NCBI GenBank assembly: GCA_029216955.1 | Contig: JANAVB010015600.1 | Coordinates: forward strand, 28,702,499-28,766,498 | Direction: 5' to 3' | DNA length: 64,000 bases | DNA from: Iris pallida | Taxonomy: Eukaryota; Streptophyta; Magnoliopsida; Asparagales; Iridaceae | In this document: positions 47,649 to 60,065 of the stretch, piece by piece | How the letters are laid out: each line of letters opens with the position of its first letter | Position numbering within the stretch: the stretch's first letter is position 1 | Notes under the pieces: generated by a model | The model's database searches: none | Told to the model about the DNA's origin: nothing | The model's input: only the letters and a program-made list of their open reading frames with translations | Made by a program: the position numbers and the translations under genes

Positions 47649-48819
47649 CATACAACTCTCTCTCTCTCATAATAAACCCACACCTCACCATCTCTCCACC
47701 AGCTCACACCCCCTTGGCCGACCTCTCTCTCTCCCCTTCCTCAAATATCTCTCTCTCTACTATTCTCACTCTCTTTCTCTTTATATATATTTACACACAC
47801 CCATACAAATCTCTCTCCCCCACTCTCCTTACACAACACAACACACACCACTCACATCCCCATAGCAGCCGACCCCCTTCCCTGGTCGAGCACTCCACCA
47901 CCCACAGCCACTACCTCCCTCTTCTTCTTCTCCTCCTCTTCATCATCTTCACCATCATCATCTCTATCAACACCACTTCCACCATCACCACTACCACTCT
48001 TATCACCATCACCACCATGCAACACCACCACCACCATGCAACACCACCACCACCTCCACTACCCGTACGCCACCGTGCCATCATCGCTGTGCCGTGCCAC
48101 CGCTGCCCTGGCAGCGCGAGGCAGTGCAGCCGCCAGCAGCAGCAGCAGCTGCACGCGACAGCGCGCATATTCGCGCGCGCGCGGATGCGTATGATGGCCG
48201 TACGCCACTTCGTGGCCGGCCCGCACCACCGCGGGGCCCCCGCAAGCTCCCCACGCCTTCGGCGAACCCGAGCGACCACCCCGGGAGAGTCTTCGGCCTC
48301 CCCGACGTGTGAAACACACTATCTGTGCATTTACGTCGAAATCCCGTCGACACGCGCGGAGGAAAGTTTCAGAAATTGTGTTTCGGGACAGCGACTTCGC
48401 ACATAATTTCTAGGAAATCCGACCGTTGGATCGGCGAACTCCTTGCTCCGTCTCAATCTCAGTATATCCATCTTCACTTCTGTCAATTTTCGTCCGTTAA
48501 TTTCATCGTTTGATGCCTCAAAACTGGCCACCAAGTTGACGTTTTAAATTGAACTATTTTTGGACAGTTTTGTGACGCCAACTTTGCAGTTTCGTATCTT
48601 CGTCGTCGTAGCTCCATTTTGCGTGCTACCAGTTCTTGTGTGCAACTGGTATAACCATCTTCATATCTTCTTTAGGTTTCGTTTCATTATAAACACGTTC
48701 GGTTGGTCGAATTCGACGCCAAAGTTGGTCGTCCGAATTCTTTAATTTGTACTTGTTAAATTCCATTTTTGAATCCGGGACTCCGGATTCAATTTCTGAC
48801 ACCATCAGTAGACTCGTGG

Positions 48820-49210
48820 CGTCATTCTGGCATGCTTTCATATAAAATTTGCTTGATTTGGAGAACGTGGGCCCTGGCACGCATTTCGGTGCAAAGCGGG
48901 TCCCATTTTTTGCTTCAACGGATCACTTTGAGATCGGCTCATCGGAATCCAATTTCGGATATACCGTTGAGTTCGTATCGTCATTCTGGACTCGTTGACA
49001 TGTAATTTGTTGAGTTTTGAAGACATTTGCTCCGGCACGCATTTCGGTGCAAACCGGATACCAAGTGTCCGTGTCAACGTGTCATTTTGAGATCGGCACA
49101 ACGGAATTCCATTTTGGACATACCGTTGGGTTCGTATCATCATTCTGGATTCTTGGACTTGTAATTTGCTAGGTTTTGTAGACTTCTATTCCGACACGTT
49201 TTTCGGTGCA
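48820..49210 (+). repeat. Tandem ~158-base repeats in LTR H
   Basis: Units around GGCACGCATTTCGGTGCAAA (48876, 49034) and a third near 49192 include gttcgtatc.tcattctgga and tgtaatttg. The 3' LTR lacks 49 bases (48914-48962) of the first unit. Confidence 0.75.
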
Positions 49211-50020
49211 AGGTGTGTCCAACGGCGGACATCATTTTGACCCGAAATTATCGGACTCCTGTGTCTAAATTGGACTTATGGGTAGACCATTCTAGCTAAT
49301 TTGACCGTTCTGGACATGTTGGTAATATTTATTTTATCATCCGACAACATCTGTAGATTTTGTTTATGTATTATCCTTAATTATAATTAATTATTTTTCC
49401 AGAAATTGTTACTTTCTGTTTTTGGATTTTTATATATATTTTAATTGCTGTAAAAATCTGGGAAAATTATATTTAAATACTATGTTAATTTAGATAATTT
49501 ATTATAATTTTTCCAGTATTTAATAAGTACTTTTGGTATTTTATAAAAATGGGAAAACAGAACTCATTTTCAGGATTCATGTGTTTGTTGATTTTTAATA
49601 AATATTTATGAAGGTTTATAAATCCCAAAAAAATTAGTATAAATTTATATAATTAACAAGGATCATTTTAGTACTTTATTTTATATATATTTAAGCTTTT
49701 TGTCTATCTCAAAAATTGTTGGAACTTAGTGTACAGTTTAATTTATTTATAAAGTAATTACGACTTGCAAGTTTTGAGTTGTTTTGAGTTATTATAGTAT
49801 TGGACCTCACCCTACACTAGTATAAAGACTCTAGGAAGTTAGTTTGGATATAGTAGCACTCCACATTAGATTTTTATGCTAGGTCCCCCACTTGGCTAGT
49901 ATCCAGTCAGGAGTCGTGTCACACCACTAGTGTAATATTGAACATAGCTTAGAACTGAGTATCATTATTGACAGGACACCGGACATCTATATCTTCGTAC
50001 TAGTATTCTTGCTTTGCTCG

Positions 50021-50819
50021 AGGCAAGTACATCTACAAACTCATTTACTGTCTTTTAATGCTAGAACATGTATTAATCCTGTTAAAATACTGATCCTTGA
50101 GGTAGCAAGTTAAATCTTCACATGTTGTATTACTTTCAGTACCTGCCAAGCTTGGGACAGTTCTTATATCTTCACATGTTTCTTACTTGTTCTCATTACA
50201 TGTTTTACTATGCTTTATACTACTCGGAGTATTCACATATTTCATACTGTTCCCAGTACCGGCCATGCTTATATTACTCCCAATATCTCCCACATGTTTT
50301 ACTGTTCTCGTATCTCTCACATGTTAGAATATGGGTTATGGAGAAACTGACAGTTGAGTACGTGATCATGCCCCCCTCTCCGTATGTATTTATCGAGCAA
50401 GGTAGCATTTTATATGCATATCTTGACGTAGGCGCATCCCGCGGATTTGTGCGTATGTACATCTATCGCTTGTGACTTGTACGGAAGTACATTTATCACA
50501 TGTGCCCCCAGCACATGTGCACCTATTGATCAATCACGTACCTGCTGCAGTTTTAAACATTACATATACATCTATCTCTATGACATATGTATCCTTGCCA
50601 TGATAGATTATGAGTTATACCATGATTTCAGATATGCCATGTTCCCTATGTTACTATGATACTGTGATCCCAGTTGTACCATGATGCCATATTTCCAGTA
50701 TTTCCTGTTTTATAGACTTATCATACCATATTTCTTGTTTTACATCTCTTTTATTATATGTTCAGTACTTTAGTTGTAGAGGTTGTACTTGCTCCTGTCC
50801 TGACAGGATAACGTTGTAG
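50021..50819 (+). other. Putative GC-AG leader intron with CACATGTTT array, LTR H
   Basis: AG|GCAAGTACATC at 50021, CCTGACAGG branch-like word near 50799 and GTTGTAG ending 50819. CACATGTT or close words recur about eight times (50117-50520). In the 3' LTR the donor-like site is mutated to AGACAAGT. Splicing is inferred. Confidence 0.38.
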
Positions 50820-51134
50820 GTTCACTTTTCGAGAAGGAAATGCTATATGTTACATGTTATGGCACTAATTTTTAGGACCTGGCCTTAGCTCCAGAAGAGG
50901 CCCCAGCGGGGAACCTTGCTTAGATATTTTTCTTGTGTTTTGGGACTTAGACTTTGGTCTGTACTTATATTTGGATACTGGACTTTGTCTCCAGTTAGAT
51001 ACTTTGGTTGTGTATTATTAAATATGTGTTTGTTTACCTTCACTTATAGATGATGTGTTGTGATGAACCTTTAAATGTGATTTTAGAACTGTTAGCAGCT
51101 TAGATCCTTTATTGTCTATTCTTAGAACAGCTTA

Positions 51135-51154
51135 CTACGCTTTAACAAGCGTAG
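51135..51154 (+). promoter_or_regulatory. U5 stem-loop, LTR H 5' copy
   Basis: CTACGCTT and AAGCGTAG pair perfectly around TAAC, then GCTGG. The 3' copy is at 57664-57683. Confidence 0.65.
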
Positions 51155-51211
51155 GCTGGACATGGCTCGGCCCGGCCCAATAATTTGGGTAACAGATCGT
51201 GACATATTTTT

Positions 51212-51230
51212 TTGGCGGCCCATGCAGGTC
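51212..51230 (+). promoter_or_regulatory. Conserved post-LTR block of element H
   Basis: TTGGCGGCCCATGCAGGTC, nearly the same as in A, B and C. Confidence 0.5.
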
Positions 51231-51242
51231 CAGACTTAAGTT

Positions 51243-51267
51243 GTTTGGTTACGTTATTGTACCAAGC
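51243..51267 (+). promoter_or_regulatory. Post-primer-site stem-loop of element H
   Basis: GTTTGGTTAC (51243-51252) pairs with GTACCAAGC (51259-51267) with one bulged T and a six-base loop. Confidence 0.5.
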
Positions 51268-51651
51268 ATGCCTGCAATTAGGATCTAAGACAACTTGATA
51301 ACACTAGGATAAACATTTAAAACCCCTAGAGGATTTCTAGGATTGCAACATAGGAGAACTCATCACATCATAGGACCGTTAACTGTATTTAGTATCTTGT
51401 TTGAAATTCAGTGGGTTACAATTTTGACCAGGATAGTACCCTTGGGATGACCCCTGAGGATCTTACTCTGATCTTATCTCGAAATCTGTTTTCACCTGTT
51501 TTATTTGCTCTCCTCTAAATTTGTTGTTGAATTTAATTCCTGATTTTTGTTGTTGACTTTGATCTTGCATCGTGATAAATTTTCTGGACTAAATTGTTAT
51601 ATATCCTGATAAGATAAATGTCTGCTTTATTTATGGAGTTTAGAATTTATC

Positions 51652-51847
51652 GCAGCCATATTAGCTGGTATGACAAAAACATAGAGCCTGATTTTGGATA
51701 TACTATCCTATTCATAGAATTTAGATTTTCTTGCAGCCATACCGGTTGGCGTGGTACGGAATCTAGATGATATGACTATAGGGTGTATACCTTAGTTATG
51801 GACTCCCTCGTTTATTGCATATAAGCTTACTGGTGTGGCAAAAATTC
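51652..51847 (+). repeat. Threefold GCAGCC-type leader motif, element H
   Basis: gcagccatattagctggtat (51652), gcagccataccggttggcgt (51733) and gcatataagcttactggtgt (51817), spaced 81-84 bases. Each continues (a/g)(a/t)ggnacnaaaa-like. Matches the layout in B. Confidence 0.6.
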
Positions 51848-53213
51848 TGGCAACATGATTTCAGGAAGACGTGTATGGTTATCAGATCATATCTCAGCTT
51901 GATTCACTTCGTTATGACCGATTGAGCAAGAATAAATTCTTATCATTATTCGTCCCCGTCTTGATTAACTCCGTCCTATCTACATCCACAACAAGGATTA
52001 TAGGTTCTCTAGGACTCTCCAATAGGATTGCTTTCATGTTATCTTTTTGGACATAATTATTTTTGTGTTCCATCTTTCCTATGACTTGACTAAACTCTTT
52101 TTTGTTAACCTCTTGGATAATTCTTCTCGTTATGCATCTCGTTGTCTTTGTACCATTCTTGGAGATTTTCCGATAAACTTTCATGTCTTGCTTGACCCTT
52201 TAACTTGTTTGGACACTGTTATGGATTGCTTGACCCAGTCTTAGGCCTTGTTACCTTCTATTTGATAGACGACCGAAATAGCCAAACTTTGTTAAGTGAT
52301 TCTGTAGTATAACTATAGATGTATTATGTGATTGTGATAAATACTTTTCCTAGGGATTGGTTAGATTAAGCTTATAGGACAAGTATGAGTGACTGACTGT
52401 AGTAGACTTGGAAATCATTAAGAACGATTATATTGATAGAATGACTTGATGATAGGATATCTAAGATGGAATAATGAGATATTATATTGTTGTGACTATG
52501 GATTGAGGATTAGAATCTTGTGCTTAACAGTTTGAGGATTTAGCACTTGTAGAATTTTGGTTGGTTATCTATAGCTAATTACATGTGATTAGAGGGTAAA
52601 TCGATATGTGGATTGATATAGAATAAATTAGAATGAGTTATCGTATTGCGTACGAGATCGGGAAGATATCGGTTAAAACGACAAGAAACAAGACAGAGAC
52701 ATATGTACATTGGTAATTAATAAATTGGGAGTTTGAACTCGAGGATTTATATTCGAAGGACTTGTTGAGTAAATAGAAGAAGGCTCTACGCCAAGAATAA
52801 GAATTTAACATATAATTTCAAGGAAAAGTTGTAGGAAAGGATTGACGACAAATGATGCAAAGGAACTGTGGATTGATAGAATAAGGATACTTAGGAAGTG
52901 ATAAAGAAATCAAGTATTTACGATTGAGGTTGAAAATACGGTTGATGATTAAGCATTGTAGGCTTATAGACATACCCAGAGAATGACCTATAGTTTAGGG
53001 TATACATAAAGGTTCCATGTTAGTATGGAAGATTCTAAAGGATGTATGACGAAGTTTATGATAGAAGGACTTAGTTGAACATGAACCAAAAAGATTGAAG
53101 GAGAAACAGAAGAGATGATTACAATGGTAGCAATTGAGTATCGTAGCCAGAGCAGCTATATGTTATAGTTTGACCTATTGGGTGATTTTTAATTTCGAGG
53201 ACAAAATTTTTGT

Positions 53214-53226
53214 AAGGTGGGTAGGA
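53214..53226 (+). promoter_or_regulatory. Polypurine tract of element H
   Basis: AAGGTGGGTAGGA before the 3' LTR, after CGAGGACAAAATTTTT. Confidence 0.8.
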
Positions 53227-56200
53227 TGTAAGCCCCCTGAATTTCAGGATTTATTTTTATTTTTCTTAATGAATTATTTTCGATAAATATTTTATTATTT
53301 AATTGTTTTTGATCATTAATGTACCTTTCCATGACTTTGATTTCTGGAGCGTCAGGGATACCAATCTCTGTAAACTCTCTTTACGAGTTTTGTTGTAGAC
53401 AAGATTATCTTCGTTTTGATATATCTTGTCCCACTTGAATTCGTTCCCTTGTGCTCTTTTTGTATCGCGCAACTTCGGGTCAACTTAGACCAATTAACCG
53501 TTGAATAATTATTCCCACTTTTATTTTTGATCTTCGTTTGCACGTTACCGTGACTTTTAATTTAGGAGCACCAGACCAGTCGATTTCTCAAAACCAACTT
53601 CTCATGAATGATCTACTCGAGACGCTCTTCACCCATGACCTTCGTGTCCCACTCAGATACTCCATTTTGTGCTCCATTTCCTTCGCACAACTTTCGGTTC
53701 AATTTAGGCCAATTTATTATCTATCGTAAAACCTGATTTATTTTCCAATTTAATTTCGGGACCCGACATCGATCCAATCTAGTCAACCCAAAGTATGGAC
53801 GTGACCCACATGAAGCCTATTACCCACATAAAATTTGTGTTCTATTTATTTGAGTCCCCGCATATTATTTATTTACCCGTGATTATAAATACGTATTTAA
53901 TTCTATTATTGCCCCCTGTCCGATTTTGGCCTGACACGGCTCGACCGAACCCGAACACAAGACCCATTTTGTTCTTCCATGACTGCCCAAAAACTCCACA
54001 TAATTTTCCCTATTTTTTTACTATTTTAAATATTTATTTTTCTCTCTCCACTTTACAAATATTCTATATATATATCTAACTCTCTCACTCTCTCTTTATT
54101 AATACAACACACACGTCACCACCCCTCCTTTACAGCAGGAGCACACCCCCTCACCCTATTCCTAGCCGAACATCCCCCCTCTCTCTATACTATTTCTCTC
54201 TCTATCTCTCTTTATATATATATATATATATAATCATACAACACTCTCTCTCTCTCTCATAATAAACCCACACCTCACCATTTCTCCACCAGCTCACACC
54301 CCCCCTTGGCCGACCTCTCTCTCTCCCCCTTCCTCAAATATCTCTCTCTCTACTATTCTCACTCTCTTTCTCTTTATATATATTTACACACACCCATACA
54401 AATCTCTCTCTCCCACTCTCCTTACATAACACAACACACACCACTCCCATCCCATAGCAGCCGACCCCCCTCCCCTGGCTGAGTACTCCACCACCCACAG
54501 TCACCACCTCCCTCTTCTTCTCCTCCTCCTCTTCATCATCTTCACCACCATCATCTCCATCAACACCACTTCCACCATCACCACTACCACTCTCATCACC
54601 ATCACCACAATGCAACACCACCACCACCCGTACGCCATCGCGCCACCGCCGTTGTGCCGCACTGTCGCCGCCCTGGCCGCGCGAGGCAGCGCAGCCGCCA
54701 GCAGCAGCAGCAGCAGCTACACGCGGCAGCGCGCACATGCGCGCGCGCGTGGATGCGTACGATGGCCGTGCGCCACTTCGTGGCCGGCCCGCACCACCGC
54801 GGGGCCCCCGCAAGCTCCCCACGCCTCCGGCGAACCCGGACGACCACCCCGGGAGAGTCTCCGGCCTCCCCGACGTGTGAAACACACTATTTGTGCATTT
54901 ACGTCAAAATCCCGTCGACGCGCGCGGAGGAAAGTTTCAGAAATTGTGTTTCAGGACAGCGACTTCGTGCAAAATTTCTGCGAAATCCGACCGTTGGATC
55001 GATGATCTCCTTGCTCCATCGCAATCTCGGTATATCCATCTTCACTCCTGTCAATTTTCGTCCGTTAATTTCATCGTTTGATGCCTCAAAACTGGCCACC
55101 AAGTTGACATTTTAAATTGAACTGTTTTTAGACAGTTTCGTGACGCCAACTTTGTGGTTTCGTATCTTCGTTGTCGCAGCTCCGTTTTACGCGCTACCAG
55201 TTCCTGTGCGCAGCTGGTATAACCATCTTCATATCTTCTTTAGGTTTCGTTTCATTATAAGCACGTTCGGTTGGTCGAATTCGACGCCAAAGTTGGACGT
55301 CCGAATTCTTTAATTTGTACTTGTTAAATTTCATTTTTGAACCCGGGACTCCGGATTCAATTTCTGACACCACCAGTAGACTCGTGGCGTCGTTCTGGCA
55401 TGTTTTTATATAAAATTTGCTTGATTTGGAAAACGTGGGCCATGGCATGTATTTCGGTGCAAAGCGGGTCCCACTTTTTGCACCGTTGAGTTCGTATCGT
55501 CATTATGGACTCGTTGACATATAATTTGTTGAGTTTTGAAGACATTTGCTTCGGCACGCATTTCGGTGCAAACCGGATACCAAGTGTCCGCGTTAACGTG
55601 TCATTTTGAGATCGGCACATCGAAATTCTATTTCGGACATACCGTTGGGTTTGTTTCATCATTCTGGATTCGTGGACATGTAATTTGCTAGGTTTTGTAG
55701 ACTTCTATTCTGACACGTTTTTCGGTACAAAGTGTGTCCAACGGCGGACATCATTTTGACCCAAAATTACCGTTTTGCCCCTGTGTCTAAATTGGACTTA
55801 TGGGTAGGCTATCATAGCTAATTTGACCGTTCTGGACACGTTGGTGATATTTATTTTATCATCCGACAACATCTGTAGATTTTGTTTATGTATTATCCTT
55901 AATTTATAATTAATTATTTTTCCAGAAATTGTTACTTTCTGTTTTTGGATTTTTATATATATTTTAATTGCTGTAGAAATCTGGAAAAAATTGTATTTAA
56001 ATACTATGTTAATTTAGATAATTTATTATAATTTTTCCAGTATTTAATAAGTACTTTTGGTATTTTATAAAAATAGAAAAACAGAACTCATTTTCAGGAT
56101 TCATGTGTTTGTTGATTTTTAATAAATATTTATGAAGGCTTATAAATCCCAAAAAAATTAGTATAAATTTATATAATTAACAAGGATTATTTTGGTACTT

Positions 56201-57733
56201 TATTTTATATATATTTAAGCTTTTTGTCTATCTCAAAAATTGTTGGAACTTAGTGTACAGTTTGATTTATTTATAAAGTAATTACGACTTACAAGTTTTG
56301 AGTTGTTTTGAGTTATTATAGTATTGGACCTCACCCTACACTAGTATAAAGACTCTAGGAAGTTAGTTTGGATATAGTGGCACTCCACATTAGACTTTTA
56401 TGCTAGGTCCCCACTTGGCTAGTATCCAGTCAGGAGTTGTGTCACACCACTGGTGTAATATTGAACATAGCTTAGAACTGAATTTGTATATCATTATTGA
56501 CAGGACACCGGACATCTATATCTTCATACTAGTATTCTTGCTTTGCTCGAGACAAGTACATCTACAAACTCATTTACTATCTTTTAATGCTAGAACATGT
56601 ATTAACCCTGTTAAAATACTGATCCTTGAGGTAGCAAGTTAAATCTTCACATATTGTATTACTTTCAGTACCTGCCAAGCTTAGGATAGTTCTTATATCT
56701 TCACATGTTTCTTACTGGTTCTTAGTACATGTTTTACTATGCTTTATACTACTCGGAGTATTCACATGTTTCATACTGTTCCCAGTACCGGCCATGCTTA
56801 TATTACTCCCAGTATCTTCCACATGTTTTACTGTTCTCGTATCTCTCACATGTTAGAATATGGGTTATGGAGAAACTGACAGTTGAGTACGTGATCATGC
56901 CCCCCTCTTTGTATGTATTTACCGAGCAAGGTAGCATTTTATATGCATATCTTGTCGTAGGCGCACCCCGCGGATTTGTGCGTATGTACATCTATTGCTT
57001 GTGACTTGTACGGAAGTACATTTTTCACATGTGCCCCCAGCACATGTGCACCTATTGACCGATCACGTACCTGCTACAGTTTTAAACATTACATATACAT
57101 CTGTCTCTATGACATATGTATCCTTGCCATGATAGATTATGAGTTATACCATGATTCCAGATATGCCATGTTCCCTATGTTACTATGATACTGTGATCCC
57201 AGTTGTACCATGAGGCCATGTTTCCAGTATTTTCTATTTTATAGACTTATCACACCATGTTTCTTATTGTACATCTCTTTCATTATATGTTCAGTACTTT
57301 AGTTGTAGAGGTTGTACTTGCTCCCGTCCTGACAGGATAACGTTGTAGGTTCACTTTTCGAGAAGGAAATGCTATGTGTTACATGTTATGGCACTGATTT
57401 TGAGGACCTGGCCTTAGCTCCAGAAGAGGCCCCAACGGGGAACCTTGCTTAGATATCTTTCTTGTATTTTGGGACTTAGACTTTGGTCTGTACTTATATT
57501 TAGATACTGGACTTTGTCTCCAATTAGATACTTTGGTTGTGTATTATTAAATATGTGTTTGTTTACCTTCGCTTATAGATGATGTGTTGTGATGAACCTT
57601 TAAATGTGATTTTAGAACTGTTAGCAGCTTAGATCCTTTATTGTCTATTCTTAGAACAGCTTACTACGCTTTAACAAGCGTAGGCTAGACACGGCTCGGT
57701 CCGGCCCAACAATTTGGGTAACGGGTCGTGACA
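53227..57733 (+). repeat. Element H 3' LTR
   Basis: Matches the 5' LTR in order with short TA runs, no GC palindrome and a 49-base deletion in the tandem repeats near 55480. Ends GTCGTGACA. Confidence 0.92.
57664..57683 (+). promoter_or_regulatory. U5 stem-loop, LTR H 3' copy
   Basis: CTACGCTT/AAGCGTAG, identical to the 5' copy. Confidence 0.65.
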
Positions 57734-58209
57734 GTTTCCATGTACATGTTACAGGTATTGCTCGATTGGGGCGAAGCTCGCTTGGACGCGCTGAGGCATA
57801 AAGTTCTTTAGCGTTTTGAGGCGTGTGGCTACATTGAAGACATCACATATATGAGACATGATGTATGGACATCGCCTTCTAAAGCATCTGCTAGTTTGTT
57901 ATGTTGTATTGAGAGAAGAAAGAGAGCTTAGTGACTTGTAATGGAAATAAAGTGAGCTTGAGTGACTTATACTCTTGGCTTCGCGCCTTTGTAATATTGC
58001 TTTTATTATCAATAAAAGGCTGCAATTTTGTTTCAATACTTATGTTGCCTTGGTTTATTCAATGCTTCTGCTTGGGGCTTCTGTGCGACTACCCAGTCGC
58101 TTAGCTTGTAATCGGCCATTATGGAACCAACCTTGCGTGACGCAACCTAGGCTCACGTGGCATCACGCCTTAGCGAGGACGATCGGTCCTCCGGAAGCGG
58201 GACGTGACA
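57734..58209 (+). mobile_element. Family I LTR, 3' end
   Basis: Continues the sequence interrupted by H. AATAAA-type words (about 58013) precede a GC-richer tail with a short hairpin and the end GCGGGACGTGACA. This is the U5-like end of a gypsy LTR related to the others only by its terminal module. It abuts copia element J. Confidence 0.6.
58133..58145 (+). promoter_or_regulatory. U5-type stem-loop, family I
   Basis: TTGCG/CGCAA around TGA, followed by CCTAGGCT, echoing the hairpin-then-GGCT layout of the other LTRs. Confidence 0.4.
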
Positions 58210-58211
58210 TT

Positions 58212-58863
58212 TGCCAACCCACATGATCAAACCAACCCATGTCTAACGGACACCAAGCACAGATAAAGACAAGTATATGGCAGTGACTACGTCATATGTA
58301 TAAATCTTAACCTTTATAATAGGTTGACAAAAACTAATATTGAACCCTTTGCCCTAATAGGTTCAACTCCCTCACCACTCTCAAGAAAAAAAACCAAAAG
58401 ATTACAATTGAGATCACTCACCAAATCATAACAATCTTCCTAACCAAAGTTGACGACTCCTTGATTAGATCTCCTTCCTCCTTCTGTCTTGGATGGATAA
58501 GTCCTAAGAGTAAAGCATAGACTTTCTCTTATATTTTATTGTTGACGAGCACCCCGAATCTCCACTTTATGTTGTGTTGTGCTTTGTGTCTCCACCCTTA
58601 CTCCATATATATAGGATGAGAAAATCATATTCTAGTTATAATAGGATTTCTTAAATAGGAATAAAATAGGAATCATATTATGCCTAAAATATTCTACCAA
58701 TATTGTATTTTAGATCATAATATGATTTTCTAAAATAAGAATCCTATTATATCTAAAATAGCACAACACCAATTATGGACATCTAAATCTAATCAAATCA
58801 AATATTTAACTAGATTTGGATTCCACAAATATGTTGTTACCAAATCCAGAATAGACTCCAACA
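58212..58863 (-). repeat. Element J 3' LTR (minus strand)
   Basis: 652 bases, matching 62023-62713. Its TATA-like CCTATATATATGG (minus, 58603-58615) is short, whereas the 5' LTR has a long TA tract there. The shared sequence really begins with TTT at 58210, so the exact edge is uncertain by two bases. Confidence 0.88.
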
Positions 58864-58875
58864 ATCTCCTCCTTC
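58864..58875 (-). promoter_or_regulatory. Polypurine tract of element J
   Basis: On the minus strand GAAGGAGGAGAT immediately before TGTTGG, typical for copia elements. Confidence 0.85.
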
Positions 58876-59276
58876 AATCTGATGATAGGGTATTGACCCC
58901 ATGGATCCTCAACTAGACTCCATGCCGGTCGTTACATGACAGAATACCTGCTCCCCTATGCCACTGATCTTCGATCCTCCGAGTTGCTTTGCATTTTCTG
59001 TTGGCCCATTGGTCATATGGTCAACCTGATTTTAATAATTGATCAAACTCTGTCTGGATATATGAAGCTAGTCGGGACATCTCGGACTCTTGAACATGAT
59101 CAAGAATGGCTATCCACTGAATTCAAGATCGAAGATCTGTTTGCCTACTCGAGTCTGTAATTCCTTATGCAATGTATTTTTCATTTTATTTGAGTCTAGG
59201 AATATGTTGTACACCGAGTCGTACTGGCAAATAAGCTACCCTTAAATGAGTTCAAAATGTTTTTAAAATGTCCTTT

Positions 59277-59314
59277 CAAAAAGGTTTACAAAAAGGTTTT
59301 CAAAAAGGTTTTCA
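59277..59314. repeat. Three-copy 12-base repeat in LTR K
   Basis: CAAAAAGGTTTN starts at 59277, 59289 and 59301. Confidence 0.8.
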
Positions 59315-59519
59315 AAAATCACCAAAAAGCTTTTTAAAACCCTAACTAAACCCTGACTTAACCCTGACAGAACTCGGCCCGAATTCGGCCAGAGTTCGGT
59401 TAGTGAACGTTGCTTTTTGAACTTGGTCTTCCTGCAGTTACGGATCCCACCGAGATTTTCTCATAGAGTTCTGCCCGAATTCTGCTCGAATTCTGTCAGA
59501 ATTTTGCCTTTAGAAAAAC

Positions 59520-59527
59520 TATAAATA
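59520..59527 (+). promoter_or_regulatory. TATA box of LTR K
   Basis: TATAAATA followed by GAGAAGG and a CT-rich leader. Confidence 0.7.
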
Positions 59528-60065
59528 GAGAAGGATTTCGATCATTTCAACTCACTCATTCACTTTCATATCTCTTCTCTATAAGCCTGCTACTTCTTCC
59601 AAAGTATTCTGAGCTATTCATTTTCAAATCCCAAGCCAGTTACAATCCTCTAGTCGATTTGCCAGTGCGGTACGGTCTAGAAGTTTCAGAGTGGTTGTAA
59701 TCAGAGGCTTGATTGAAGTTACACACTTCACAATTGAAGTTGGTCGAGTACTTCAGATCAAAGCTCGCGTTGTAGAAGTTGCAAGAACTTCGGATGAAAA
59801 CTTGTGGTAATTTTCCATAGTGGATTCAACTGGAAGCTAGAGTTCTTCCGACTGGACTAGTCCTCACAAGAGGGAAACCAGTATACATCCTTGTATTTGC
59901 GTTTGCTCTCTACTCTCTACTTTTTATTTACATATTTGTGATATATTATATGTGATCTTGTTACTAACATTTTTAAATAGTTAATTTTCTGCTGCCTACT
60001 CTATTCACCCTCCCTCTAGAGTATTGCGCTTTACAACTCGTTCCTACAATCGGTCCTACATTTTC

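Larger units (their letters stand above)
46283..51204 (+). repeat. Element H 5' LTR
   Basis: Contains three expanded TA tracts, a GC-rich palindrome (47409-47577), a CT-rich then GC-rich leader (47690-48420), tandem ~158-base repeats (48820-49210), the block shared with LTR C and an AG|GCAAGTACAT site. Frames rich in His or Ile-Tyr are compositional, and the GC-rich frames are not conserved between the two LTRs. Confidence 0.92.
51205..53226 (+). mobile_element. Non-coding internal domain of element H
   Basis: No gag or pol similarity in any frame. It has the conserved post-LTR block, a stem-loop, the threefold leader motif and a polypurine tract; the rest is AT-rich without recognisable features. 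Confidence 0.85.
46283..57733 (+). mobile_element. Element H: coding-less LARD-like LTR retrotransposon
   Basis: LTRs at 46283-51204 (4.92 kb) and 53227-57733 (4.51 kb) start TGTAAGCCCCC and end with (G/A)GTCGTGACA or its mutated form. The flanks are GTTTT (46278-46282) and GTTTC (57734-57738), a TSD with one change. The 2.0-kb internal domain has no gag or pol. It shares the post-LTR block, hairpin, threefold leader motif and pre-LTR block with A and B. The LTR size difference comes mostly from TA expansion and an inserted palindrome in the 5' copy. Confidence 0.9.
58999..60060 (+). mobile_element. Solo LTR K, SIRE/Maximus-like Ty1/copia
   Basis: A 1062-base unit starts TGTTGGCCC, ends CCTACA and is flanked by TSD TTTTC (58994-58998 and 60061-60065). 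It has a TATA box (59520-59527) with a plausible leader, imperfect repeats (AAAAAGGTTTTC; gaattcgg/gaattctg words) and a tail ending tctagagtattgcgctttac-like sequence. I recall this style from SIRE-type copia LTRs; the lineage is tentative, the solo-LTR structure is not. Confidence 0.85.

Noticed and set aside
47714..48406. 230-codon frame with His/Pro-rich stretches in LTR H
   Set aside because: The corresponding 3' LTR region (54480-55115) reads differently because of indels, so the frame is not kept; it spans CT- and GC-rich leader DNA.
58936..59160. 74-codon frame near the left end of solo LTR K
   Set aside because: It crosses the base-exact insertion boundary at 58998/58999, so it is not an ancestral gene.
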